Positions 24,808 through 34,105 of a stretch of DNA of 64,000 nt are shown piece after piece. The DNA is from an uncultured Bacteroidales bacterium. Its GTDB lineage: Bacteria > Bacteroidota > Bacteroidia > Bacteroidales > Muribaculaceae. The DNA lies in assembly GCA_902762385.1 (NCBI GenBank), contig CACWNQ010000006.1:1-64000 (forward strand), read 5' to 3'. The notes beneath the pieces were generated by a model that saw nothing but the letters and a program-made list of their open reading frames with translations, was not told where the DNA came from and ran no database searches. The first letter of the stretch is position 1. Each line of letters opens with the position of its first letter. Made by a program: the position numbers and the translations under genes.

Positions 24808-27800
24808 TTATTTTAGAATCTTAGTAGTGGTAGTCGAGCCATCGCTGTAGCGAGTAACCACGATGTTCACACCCTTGAATGGAGTGTCGCTCTCGATACC
24901 AGCCACGTTATAGTAGCTTACACCAACCACCTGACTAGCGTTGAGTTTCTCAACAGAGGTTGGAATATTCTCATAATCACTAGATGAGAATTCAACAGTG
25001 CCTTCTGCCACATAGTAGTCGAAATCATCACCTGCAACTGCACGAGGCGAGGCTTTAGCAGTAGATGGAGTAATATTCAAGTGACCTGCATAGAAGTCAT
25101 CGCCACATTCGTCCAAAGATGGATAATGATTAGTTATCTTGAACGTATAAGTACCTGGGGTAATTTGCATAGTCTTAGTACCTCCTTGCCAATACCTAAG
25201 AACGAACTCAGTAATGTTGTCTGAGCCTTGATCACCTACTAAAGCATTACCTTCGCCCCAATCAGCACTAAAGATGTTTTCGCTATAGCTCGACCACGAA
25301 CTACCTAACACCTTTGAGAAGATGAAATAGCCTTTTCCATCACCTGAATTGGGTATTGTAACATCACCCGTGAAGGTAGAACCATTATTTGAATATAGAG
25401 TTGCCAATGGTGTGCTGAAGTCCCAACCAGTACCTTTAACGCCAACAACGTAGATTTTGTAAGGCTTATCCTCAGAAACAAGCGGATTGGTCTTCTTGGT
25501 GAAGTAAGCGCGCACCTTGAACTCAGCGTTGAGCTCATTCAAAGAGCCAAATTCATCATTTTCTGATAATTTCAGTCGCTCAGCACCGAATGTTGCACGA
25601 GTCTCACCTTCAACAGCGTCGGCAAACAAAGGTTCAGCCTCAGTGGTAACACCAGGATTCTGTGGCTTGGCAATCGCTACCGAACGCTCGCCAATTTTAG
25701 GAGCATTAGCACTTACAAAATTATCCTTGCACATCTTGATGTAAGAACCGTCATCTTCGGCCTCACCGAGTTGATCGCCGTAGTTGATATCTTCATAGAG
25801 ATACCATCCATTCTCATCAATTCCACTGATGCGTGCAGCACGTGTCGGGAACATTTCTGTGTTCTCTTTCAAAATATTATTGGTGTTATCCACATTACGC
25901 CAAGCACGAACCTTATAAAGTTCATAGCCTTCGGGCACATTCAGAGCCTTGAAGCTCAGCAAAATGTTGTAGTAAGAATACCACTTATTTCCATCCTTCC
26001 ATTTAGATTCACTCATCAACGGATAGGTCTCACTTGGAGTAACAACCTCAACATCAAGCTTACCCAGTGCGGTGTTGGCACGTGGGGCACCATAAGTATT
26101 GTCATCTATACGCTTTGTATAAACTACAGCCTGTGGCACGTAGTAGTAAGCGCCGCCATTATCTTTAAGCTCTTTATCTTCAAGCTCAACATTTGTGACA
26201 TTCATGCCTTCGGCAGCAGCGACGTTACCTGTTATCTTGTAGCTGTCCAAACCAAAGGTGGTGCTATAGCCTTCATCACCCTGATTTTGCACATCGCCAA
26301 AATAGGTAAATGTACTAGGCACTTGACCACTCTCGGGCCAACGGCAAATCTCATAACGCCAAAGCTCCGACAGAGGTGAGCGCTCAGCTGTTATCGCGTA
26401 TTTAGAGTTATCAGGTATTGTGACGCTCATATGATCATCAGCCAGAACATCATCAAGTGTGAGAGGTTCGTTTACGCTAGGATCGGTCTTGAACACTTTG
26501 AAGAGTCGCTGATTAGAGAACACATCTTTACTCTTAATAGGTTGATTGTTCTCATCAAGTTCATCTAAGTCAAAATACTCGGCAGCCTCAAAGTAGGCAC
26601 GATAAACATAACTGTTGGGGTGAGCATTCATCGATACGTCAACTGAGAAGTTGTCAAAGAAATGCCAGTCTCCAAATTCCACAACACCTTCTTGCTGACC
26701 AGTAGGATAAGTAAAGGTGAAGTATTCCTGATTTTCACTTGCTCTAGAGCCTGAGAATGTCTCCTGTCCGAAGTAGGTCATCTTAACCTTGATGGTGCTA
26801 TTGGTCTTCTCAACAACCTCGGCGGTAGCAACAACTGTTGAGTCGCCAGGAGTAATAACATGGTTCCAACGTGAGAATTTGATGACGGTACCCACTTTCA
26901 GGAAGTTGGCTGTCACACTAGTTCCCTTGTTGTTGGCAACGGCAATCTCGTTCCAATAGTTGTTCTTCTCGTTTTGGATATCGAACTTACTGGAGTTATC
27001 AGAGTCAATCTTGAGGGTCATACGCACATTCTTGTCATAACCAGGAATCAAGTAACTCTCGGAATTACTATACTGAAGCGAAAGCCAGTGATCCTTATCC
27101 TGACCACGAACAGCATAAGTAACCTCCTTACCAGTGGCATCCATGGGCACATAGTCATAGTAGTCGAGTTCGTTCAAACTGTAGATACCCGACATAGTTA
27201 CAGGCACATATTCATTGGGGTCGGTTGTTACATTGCCATTGGCATCAAGATATTCACCCATGCCATTCACACGGTAAACGGGCTGATATTCTGTCGAGCC
27301 ATAAGCATCGGTCACCACGCGCCACAGGCTGAATTCCTGCTCCTCGGCGGGGAGGAAAGTGCTCATATTTGAAAGCCAGTTCAGCTCAAGCTGATAAACA
27401 TGTTGCATAACACCGTTCAGTTCAACTTGCTCACCCTCGATAGGATTAAGGTGAATCACATACATATCCATGCGGGGAGCATGGTCTTGGTTGTAATATA
27501 CAAACTGTTGAGCGATTGTTTCGTCATTGGTAAACACAGCATTGTCGCGCGACTGAGTTGAGCCATCGGGATAGGTAGTATTTGTGTGATACAATAAGCG
27601 ATAGTCGGGCACGAAGAACAACAGGTCACGAACGTCGGGGGCGCTGGTCACAGGGTCGTTGTCGCCAAGCATCTTGAACTCATGGCCTTTGCCCGTTCCT
27701 GTTGTTTCATCAATCTTTTGGGCCTCGGCATAGGGCACAGTAAGGCAGTCATGATATACTGGAAAACCAGTCTGATCAGTGCCTGTAGCATCAAGACCTG

Positions 27801-29607
27801 TTACGAGTGTTTTATAGATATCGGCTTTAGCATCACCATTAGTTGCCATTGCAGGGCTGAATTGCTCAAACATATGGTAGAATAAAGGCTCGGCATCTTC
27901 GTCATTATAACCAAAATAGTAAGTAGATTGATTAGCATTACGATAAAGTCCAAAGTGTGGCTCATCACAATAGTTAAAGCTTCCCCATGTGGATACATAA
28001 GAGTTCTTGTAATAACGCGACTGACCTTTAGAGATTATAAAGAAGCGGTTAATCTTATTAGCATCAATCTTGAATAGTGTGCCTTGTTCAACATTTGTAC
28101 CAGTACGTTTTGACTCGGTGAGCAGACGAACCGATTTGACTGTTTTCATCATAAACTGCACCAGATTCTGGTATGGATCCGTTGAAAACGTCTTATACTT
28201 TTCATTTGTAGCATCCCACACATCAGAAGTCTTGAAATTATCTTGCATTTCAACAAGCAGCAAGGTGTAACCTTCTTGATTGGGCCTATAATCAGTTGGG
28301 TCGAAATAAGCATATTGAGTTTGATGATAGCAGCTTTGAGAATCTCCATCCAATAAGAAATACTTATAATGCGAAGAACTTGTACCATCACCTTGAGGGA
28401 AAAATGCTGTTTGAATCGTATTCTTAGGGCTTATGCTCCATCCTGCAGTGTTATCATAACCAATTCCACCTAACAACTCCCTGTAACGACTACTAGAACC
28501 ACTAGTTCCCATATATTCATATGAAGTACTTTCCACTGTCACTGAGCCCACTGCCGAATAACTTACTGATCCTTCTTCCTGACCTGCAGCGGTATATCCA
28601 CGATAATAAGGTCCAGGAAGATTTTGGTTAGTATAGACTGCGCGAAGCAGGGCAATGGCATGACCTGCCGAGAGCTCGTCAGTTACCTCAACCACGTCGA
28701 GCAAAGTGCCTTCATTGGTTGGATTAGCCACATTAATAGGATACTTGTAGGTAAAACCTGGCAGTTCTCGAATCTCATCGGCTGTGAGGGTAACCATTTC
28801 CTTGGTTTTGATTTTTGTGAGCACCATGTTCTCATGATAACCATAACCATTCAAAGCGTTACTTCCAGATGTGACTTGCGACTCATTAATATAATTGTTA
28901 GCTGTCTGAGTTAGAATTCCATTGGTCGCATCATAAGAGAAAGTGACACTGTTAATGGCTTGATTTCTTTCACCAACAAAATAGTGGTGATCTCCATTGC
29001 TGTCAACGCCATAATCTTGTCCTGAAGCAAATGTAACAGTTGTGCCACTGATAGTTCCTTCAATCCAACCATCGCGCACATACTTACTCAAGCCTTGAAT
29101 ATAGACTTTCCCATTAGCTATGGCAACATTCACGGTGTTAAATCCAAATGTTCCTAGAATCCAACCGGTTTCGCTGCTGGATGTGTAAGCACCGTTGTCG
29201 TACCAGTCGGTCTGTATCAACCATTCCTCGGCGGTCACACCGCTAGGTGGAGCTTTCAATACAACGCCAGGTCCTACGGCGGGAGCATTCATCTTGCCTT
29301 GTGCCTTGAGTGCAACAGGAGATTTCAATTCCTTACCAGTAGCAACTTGTGGCTTGCTTGTCTTTGGTTTAGCAACCTCTGTGGGCTGAACGCCAGTTGA
29401 AGTTGCAGGTTTAGCACAATCAAGAGCCTTGTGGTTATGCCTAACTTGATTTTCAACTTTGCGTATACCTTGATCAGGACGCCCATCATGTTGCGTCACG
29501 TTTTCTTGTGCAGCCGGGAGCAGCGTCACAGCATCTTGTGCCGCCATGGGCTGCCACAGGGGCAAGGCGATAGCGGCGATTAATAATAATCTCAGAATTC
29601 GTGTCAT
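24808..29607 (-). CDS. Giant secreted protein B, T9SS-type tail
   Basis: About 1599 residues from the ATG at 29605-29607. The frame is open 27 codons further upstream, but the start is fixed by homology to gene A: the same signal peptide, MTRILRLLLIAAIALPL... ending AAQ. A linker rich in Ala, Lys and Pro (about 60-125) precedes a body paralogous to gene A. The C-terminus, from GIESDTPFKG to TTTTKILK, is identical to A in protein and, over 89 bases, in DNA. Near residues 1440-1560 it carries a segment absent from A (KIYVVGVKGTGWDFS and WQGGTKTMQITPGTYTFKI) that looks like a SusE/starch-binding-type beta module. Probable surface protein, function unknown. Confidence 0.85.
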   Translation of the reverse strand: MTRILRLLLIAAIALPLWQPMAAQDAVTLLPAAQENVTQHDGRPDQGIRKVENQVRHNHKALDCAKPATSTGVQPTEVAKPKTSKPQVATGKELKSPVALKAQGKMNAPAVGPGVVLKAPPSGVTAEEWLIQTDWYDNGAYTSSSETGWILGTFGFNTVNVAIANGKVYIQGLSKYVRDGWIEGTISGTTVTFASGQDYGVDSNGDHHYFVGERNQAINSVTFSYDATNGILTQTANNYINESQVTSGSNALNGYGYHENMVLTKIKTKEMVTLTADEIRELPGFTYKYPINVANPTNEGTLLDVVEVTDELSAGHAIALLRAVYTNQNLPGPYYRGYTAAGQEEGSVSYSAVGSVTVESTSYEYMGTSGSSSRYRELLGGIGYDNTAGWSISPKNTIQTAFFPQGDGTSSSHYKYFLLDGDSQSCYHQTQYAYFDPTDYRPNQEGYTLLLVEMQDNFKTSDVWDATNEKYKTFSTDPYQNLVQFMMKTVKSVRLLTESKRTGTNVEQGTLFKIDANKINRFFIISKGQSRYYKNSYVSTWGSFNYCDEPHFGLYRNANQSTYYFGYNDEDAEPLFYHMFEQFSPAMATNGDAKADIYKTLVTGLDATGTDQTGFPVYHDCLTVPYAEAQKIDETTGTGKGHEFKMLGDNDPVTSAPDVRDLLFFVPDYRLLYHTNTTYPDGSTQSRDNAVFTNDETIAQQFVYYNQDHAPRMDMYVIHLNPIEGEQVELNGVMQHVYQLELNWLSNMSTFLPAEEQEFSLWRVVTDAYGSTEYQPVYRVNGMGEYLDANGNVTTDPNEYVPVTMSGIYSLNELDYYDYVPMDATGKEVTYAVRGQDKDHWLSLQYSNSESYLIPGYDKNVRMTLKIDSDNSSKFDIQNEKNNYWNEIAVANNKGTSVTANFLKVGTVIKFSRWNHVITPGDSTVVATAEVVEKTNSTIKVKMTYFGQETFSGSRASENQEYFTFTYPTGQQEGVVEFGDWHFFDNFSVDVSMNAHPNSYVYRAYFEAAEYFDLDELDENNQPIKSKDVFSNQRLFKVFKTDPSVNEPLTLDDVLADDHMSVTIPDNSKYAITAERSPLSELWRYEICRWPESGQVPSTFTYFGDVQNQGDEGYSTTFGLDSYKITGNVAAAEGMNVTNVELEDKELKDNGGAYYYVPQAVVYTKRIDDNTYGAPRANTALGKLDVEVVTPSETYPLMSESKWKDGNKWYSYYNILLSFKALNVPEGYELYKVRAWRNVDNTNNILKENTEMFPTRAARISGIDENGWYLYEDINYGDQLGEAEDDGSYIKMCKDNFVSANAPKIGERSVAIAKPQNPGVTTEAEPLFADAVEGETRATFGAERLKLSENDEFGSLNELNAEFKVRAYFTKKTNPLVSEDKPYKIYVVGVKGTGWDFSTPLATLYSNNGSTFTGDVTIPNSGDGKGYFIFSKVLGSSWSSYSENIFSADWGEGNALVGDQGSDNITEFVLRYWQGGTKTMQITPGTYTFKITNHYPSLDECGDDFYAGHLNITPSTAKASPRAVAGDDFDYYVAEGTVEFSSSDYENIPTSVEKLNASQVVGVSYYNVAGIESDTPFKGVNIVVTRYSDGSTTTTKILK

Positions 29608-29699
29608 AATAAAAAATTTTAGATAAAGTTTTTTAAATAATATTATAGTTTGTCCTTTTCCTTGGAATATGCACATAATTATGCACACTTGTATAACAC

Positions 29700-30146
29700 C
29701 ACCTCTGTGATGTCAATCAATAATATATTGTATGTTAACCGATGAACAATGATGCTTGACAATTCCCTGATATACAGATTAGAACAAAATTTCAAGGGTT
29801 AGCAAATCATTCAACAACAACAAAATTAATCATCAGTCGTTATACTGAACACGCAAAATTTCAATGCAAATTTACTACTAAAAATGGGAAAAGCAATCAT
29901 TTTATCCTAAAAAAATTACCATTAATAGTGATTTTAACGGTTTTGATTAAAGATTTAACAAATCTTAATAATCCTATCCGTGATTTTTAGATTTATAAAC
30001 ACAAATCATTATAAAAACCTCTAAAAAAACATGAAATGATAACATTTTCATCAGTTTACAACGCAGTAGCGCCCCTATTCTACTAATAAGAACAGAAGCT
30101 CTACAAAAAGTAAAAAACGTAGTTTAAAAAGCCTGCCAGCGAGCAA
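29700..30146. other. Intergenic region with one promoter
   Basis: AT-rich and free of plausible genes on either strand. The only supported element is the promoter of giant gene B at 29867-29896. No clear terminator is visible after the rlmI-like gene that ends at 30147. Confidence 0.5.
29867..29896 (-). promoter_or_regulatory. Promoter of giant gene B
   Basis: Minus-strand TTG (29896-29894), 19 bases, TAAATTTG (29874-29867). It predicts a leader of about 250 bases, nearly the same as for gene A, and the surrounding sequence resembles that promoter. Confidence 0.6.
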
Positions 30147-31331
30147 TCACTCCACCCAGAGAACTAGGCCCTTGAGGTATTCGCCTTCTGGATGGTAAAT
30201 GTTGATTGGGTGGTCGGCGGGTTGGGTGAGCTGGTGCAAGATGCGAACCTTGCGGCGGCTCTGGGCAGCTGCGCTGAAGACGGCGAGTCGGAACTGCTCT
30301 TTCGACACGGCCTGCGAGCACGAGAATGTGAATAGCACTCCCCCACTCTGAATCTTGGCAAAAGCCTTGGCATTGAGTCTGCGATAGCCAATCAGAGCAT
30401 TCTTGAGCGCACTCTTGTGCTTGGCAAATGCCGGTGGATCAAGGATGATAAGATCGTAGGCATCGGGCTCAATATTGTCGAGAAAATCGAAAGCATCCTG
30501 AGCAAACGCCTTGTGACGCTCGTCACCCGGATAGTTGAGCTCAACGTTGCGTTCTGTAAGGCTCACAGCCTTGCCCGAACTGTCGACTGAGTGAACGAGC
30601 CGCGCTCCTCCACGCATGGCATAGAACGAAAATCCACCTGTGTAGCAGAACATATTGAGCACGCGTCGGCCAGCACTATAGCGCTCGAGTAGTGAGCGGT
30701 TCTCGCGTTGGTCAACGAAGAATCCCGTCTTCTGCCCACGCAGCCAGTCGACATGAAATTTGAGGCCATTCTCCAAGGCCACATCGGTGTCGAATTCTCC
30801 AATGAGATATTGATTTTCAGGGTCGAGATGCGCCTTATAAGGCAGCGTGGTCTCGCTCTTGTAATACACATTCTTGATAACGCCTGCAGGCAGCCCCACA
30901 AGAGCTTGAGCAATAATCTTGCGTGCGAAATGCATTCCTGGCGAATGAGCCTGAATAACGGCAGTGCTGCCATACACATCAACAACAAGTCCAGGCAGGA
31001 AATCGCCCTCGCCATGGATGAGACGGAACGAGTTGTTGTCGGGGCGAATGAGTCCTAGCGCCTGTCGCACACGCCACGCCTGTTCAAGGCGGTCGCGATA
31101 GAAAGCCTCATCGATGGCAGTGTCGCCCCAAGCAAGGATGCGCACCATGATGCTACCCACCTGGAAATGGCCGTTGCCCAATTGAGTTCCGTCATTGGCG
31201 AAAACTGATACCAGATCGCCTTCCTCGATTGTGTCGTCGGCGCTTGCTATCGCTCCCGAAAACACCCAGGGATGAAAACGCTTGAGCGACTCTTCTTTAC
31301 CTCGCCGCAGGGTTATCCTCTTATAGTTCAT
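30147..31331 (-). CDS. Class I SAM-dependent rRNA methyltransferase (RlmI-like)
   Basis: 394 residues: an N-terminal PUA domain (about 1-80), then a Rossmann methyltransferase domain with NMFCYTGGFSFYAM (about 228, SAM-binding), VDSSGKAV and DPPAFAKHKSALKNA (about 296, the catalytic NPPY-like loop). This is the arrangement of RlmI, which makes m5C1962 in 23S rRNA, but the target in this organism is inferred. It is downstream of dxr and rseP on the same strand. A heptanucleotide array fills the spacer directly before its ATG. Confidence 0.85.
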   Translation of the reverse strand: MNYKRITLRRGKEESLKRFHPWVFSGAIASADDTIEEGDLVSVFANDGTQLGNGHFQVGSIMVRILAWGDTAIDEAFYRDRLEQAWRVRQALGLIRPDNNSFRLIHGEGDFLPGLVVDVYGSTAVIQAHSPGMHFARKIIAQALVGLPAGVIKNVYYKSETTLPYKAHLDPENQYLIGEFDTDVALENGLKFHVDWLRGQKTGFFVDQRENRSLLERYSAGRRVLNMFCYTGGFSFYAMRGGARLVHSVDSSGKAVSLTERNVELNYPGDERHKAFAQDAFDFLDNIEPDAYDLIILDPPAFAKHKSALKNALIGYRRLNAKAFAKIQSGGVLFTFSCSQAVSKEQFRLAVFSAAAQSRRKVRILHQLTQPADHPINIYHPEGEYLKGLVLWVE

Positions 31332-31378
31332 AGTTCTGAGTTCTGAGTTGTGAGTTCTGAGTTGTGAGTTGTGAGTCC
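31331..31378. repeat. Heptad array before rlmI-like gene
   Basis: Six to seven units of AGTTCTG or AGTTGTG with a period of 7, abutting the start codon and filling most of the 57-base gap to rseP. Copy-number change would alter the leader of the methyltransferase gene. Confidence 0.75.
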
Positions 31379-31388
31379 TTAATTTGCA

Positions 31389-32765
31389 CTAGTTAATGAA
31401 TGGTTTGATAAGCCACCTATAAATATCATTACCGTTGGCCCAAAGCAGGAGCGCAATGAGTATTGTCATACCAACCATCTGTGCCCGCTCAAGGAATTTG
31501 TCGCTAGGCTTACGGCGTAAGATAATCTCATACAGCAGGAACATCACATGACCTCCATCGAGAGCAGGAATGGGAAGTATGTTCATGAATGCAAGTATTA
31601 CTGACAGGAACGCTGTCAGGTCCCAAAAGCTAGCCCAGTTCCAAGTGTCGGGGAAGATACTGCCAATTGTGCCAAATCCACCAAGACTCTGTGCACCTTC
31701 CTTGGAAAACAGCAACTTAAGGCTGCTCACATAGTTCACCATCTTGGTCCATCCCATCTCGATGCCTCGAGGTATCGACTCAAAAAATCCATAAGCTTTA
31801 GACTCCACCTTATAGATTAGTGGCGCAGGGCGCAATCCAATTCCTATCTTGCCGGCATCGCTCACGGCCACATTGGCACTATCGAGCTTGCCGTCACGCA
31901 TGAGCGTCATCTTCACAGTCTTGCCCTTATGCTCTATAAGCTGTGCAGTGAAAATACCGAAATCAGCAACATCAACTGTATCAACCGTCAAAATCCTGTC
32001 TCCCTTCTTAAGCCCAGCTTTATCGGCTCCGTCGCCAGGCAAAGTCGACTCAACAACCACTGGAACGCGATAATCGATAAAAGGCTCACCACGCTTAGCA
32101 TCGGCCTCTGCATCAAAGATGAATTTTTCGGGAATGTCAATAGTTACGGTGTCGCGACCATTGCGCAACACTTTCACCTGCTTTGCCGTGGTCATTGCCT
32201 GCACCTCGTCGCTATTGAGGTAGTAAAGTTGTCTTCCATCGGCGCTAAGAGGGATGTCTCCATCTTTGAAGCCAATCTTCTCGGCGCTCTGACAGAAGTT
32301 CATGCCCATCTCGGCATTCTTGTAAGGAATATACTGCTCACCCCAGTAGTAAACCATTCCGGCATAGATGATGATGGCGAGTAAAAAGTTATTCACAACA
32401 CCACCAATCATGATGAGTAATCGTTGCCATGCCGGCTTTGAGCGGAACTCCCATGGTTGCTCAGGTTGCTTCATCTGCTCAGTGTCCATCGACTCGTCGA
32501 TCATGCCTGCAATCTTGCAGTAGCCACCAAGGGGCATCCAACCCACGCCATACTCGGTATCGCTTTTCTTGGGTTTATACTTTAAAAGGCTACCATCCCA
32601 GTTAATTCCGAGTTTTTTGAGCCCGATATCGAAAAATAGATAAAACTTCTCAACTTTTACCCCAAAGACCCTTGCCCACATAAAATGACCCAACTCGTGA
32701 ATGAACACGAGCAGTCCTAATGAGGCAATCATCTGTAAAGCTTTAATCCAAAATGTAGCTGTCAT
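31389..32765 (-). CDS. rseP: RIP metalloprotease RseP
   Basis: 458 residues, an inner-membrane site-2 protease. HELGHFMW (about residue 24) is the zinc site in the first membrane segment, and NILPIPALDGGH (about 395) supplies the third ligand near the C-terminus. One or two PDZ domains lie between (about 200-300; GDGADKAGLKKGDRI). It cleaves membrane-spanning anti-sigma factors or signal-peptide remnants. The usual family length is about 450. It follows dxr by 20 bases and is cotranscribed with it. Confidence 0.93.
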   Translation of the reverse strand: MTATFWIKALQMIASLGLLVFIHELGHFMWARVFGVKVEKFYLFFDIGLKKLGINWDGSLLKYKPKKSDTEYGVGWMPLGGYCKIAGMIDESMDTEQMKQPEQPWEFRSKPAWQRLLIMIGGVVNNFLLAIIIYAGMVYYWGEQYIPYKNAEMGMNFCQSAEKIGFKDGDIPLSADGRQLYYLNSDEVQAMTTAKQVKVLRNGRDTVTIDIPEKFIFDAEADAKRGEPFIDYRVPVVVESTLPGDGADKAGLKKGDRILTVDTVDVADFGIFTAQLIEHKGKTVKMTLMRDGKLDSANVAVSDAGKIGIGLRPAPLIYKVESKAYGFFESIPRGIEMGWTKMVNYVSSLKLLFSKEGAQSLGGFGTIGSIFPDTWNWASFWDLTAFLSVILAFMNILPIPALDGGHVMFLLYEIILRRKPSDKFLERAQMVGMTILIALLLWANGNDIYRWLIKPFIN

Positions 32766-32785
32766 TATATAAATTGAATCATGTA

Positions 32786-33949
32786 TTAAAATGAGGAAAT
32801 TAAACTCTTGGCATAGCTTCGTGACTCAGCGTTGCTCTGCACATAGTCGTCGTAGTCTGGGCTGTCGATGAAGGGTGCCCATGCCATTGTTTTCTCTATT
32901 GTGTTGTAAATGTCGTTAAAACCAATCTTGTCGGCGAGGAACGCAGCAACTGCTATTTCGTTGGCAGCATTCATCACGCAAGGAACGTTACCGCCACGTC
33001 GTGCAGCCTCATAGGCAGTGCCCAACAGCGGGAACTTCTCAAAGTCGGGTTTCTCAAAGGTAAGGTTGGCATAGTCGGCAACCGTCATGCGTGGTTCATT
33101 GGTCGCCAAGCGTCCCGGCAGTCCCAGTGCATAGCGAATGGGCAGATGCATGTCGGGCAAACCTAGCTGCGCCTTGACTGAACCATCGACAAACTCCACC
33201 ATGGAGTGCACTATCGACTGTGGATGCACCACAATGTCGATGTTTTCCTGCGAGATACCATAGAGCCACTTGGCCTCAATCATTTCGAAGCCTTTGTTCA
33301 TCATTGTGGCGCTGTCGATAGTGATTTTTGCGCCCATCGCCCAGTTAGGGTGACGCAAGGCATCATCCTTGGTAACTGTAGCAAGCTTTTCTCGTGGAAA
33401 AGTGCGAAATGGCCCTCCCGATGCAGTGAGAATTAGGCGTGACACATTGTTGATATCCTCGCCCACAAGACACTGATAAAACGCCCCATGCTCACTGTCG
33501 ACAGGATATAGCACCGATGGCGAGTCCTTAAGCATCTCGTTAATAAGCTCTCCAGCCACCACAAGAGTCTCCTTGTTGGCAAGCGCAATCTTCTTGCCCG
33601 CCTTGATGGCTGCAATGGTCGATGCCAGGCCACTATAGCCCACCATAGCAGTCACCACTGTATCGACCTCAGGTAACGCAACGAGTTCAGAAACCACGCT
33701 ATCACCAGTGTGTACCGAAATGCCTGTGCCCTCTAGTGCTTGAGCCACCTGCTGAAAGCATTCCCTGCTGGCAATCACCACATTACGAGGTTTAAAGCGC
33801 AGTGCCTGCTCAATCAGCAACTCGGCACTACGATTAGCCACCAGCAAGTCCACTTCAAAGAGTTGTGGATACTCGGCTGCAATATCTAGCGTCTGGCGTC
33901 CAATCGAGCCAGTGCTTCCCAAAACGGCTATTTTTCTCCTTTGATTCAC
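32786..33949 (-). CDS. dxr: 1-deoxy-D-xylulose-5-phosphate reductoisomerase
   Basis: 387 residues, the second step of the MEP isoprenoid pathway (DXP to MEP with NADPH). Seen: the nucleotide-binding VLGSTGSIGRQTLDI at the N-terminus, ALANKETLVVAGE, PVDSEHGAFYQCL (metal/substrate site), LTASGGPFR and NKGFEMIEAKWLY. All key blocks are present and the length is normal. ispF, a later step, is at 45207 in another operon. A -7 box lies 22 bases upstream. Confidence 0.96.
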   Translation of the reverse strand: MNQRRKIAVLGSTGSIGRQTLDIAAEYPQLFEVDLLVANRSAELLIEQALRFKPRNVVIASRECFQQVAQALEGTGISVHTGDSVVSELVALPEVDTVVTAMVGYSGLASTIAAIKAGKKIALANKETLVVAGELINEMLKDSPSVLYPVDSEHGAFYQCLVGEDINNVSRLILTASGGPFRTFPREKLATVTKDDALRHPNWAMGAKITIDSATMMNKGFEMIEAKWLYGISQENIDIVVHPQSIVHSMVEFVDGSVKAQLGLPDMHLPIRYALGLPGRLATNEPRMTVADYANLTFEKPDFEKFPLLGTAYEAARRGGNVPCVMNAANEIAVAAFLADKIGFNDIYNTIEKTMAWAPFIDSPDYDDYVQSNAESRSYAKSLISSF

Positions 33950-33970
33950 GAAAAATGTTTTAAAAACCTA

Positions 33971-33978
33971 CAAAGTTA
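33971..33978 (-). promoter_or_regulatory. -7 box of dxr operon
   Basis: TAACTTTG on the minus strand. A TTG at 33997-33995 is only 16 bases away, shorter than usual, so support is moderate. Confidence 0.45.
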
Positions 33979-34042
33979 AACATTTTCGTTCTCACAACGA
34001 AACGAAAAGTGAATTTTAACGATTTCAAACAATTTTTGTAGC

Positions 34043-34083
34043 GAGAAAAGATTGGTCCGACACCCAAATGATGCCGGACCAAT
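34043..34083 (-). terminator. Terminator of dockerin/SUMF1 gene
   Basis: Stem ATTGGTCCG (34051-34059) with CGGACCAAT (34075-34083), then CTTTTCTC on the minus strand, 22 bases beyond the stop. Confidence 0.75.
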
Positions 34084-34105
34084 TATGTATTAAATATTAT
34101 GTGTT

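Noticed and set aside
29608..29688. 27-codon upstream extension of giant protein B
   Set aside because: Gene A starts at the equivalent of MTRILRLL, and the extension would disrupt a standard signal peptide.
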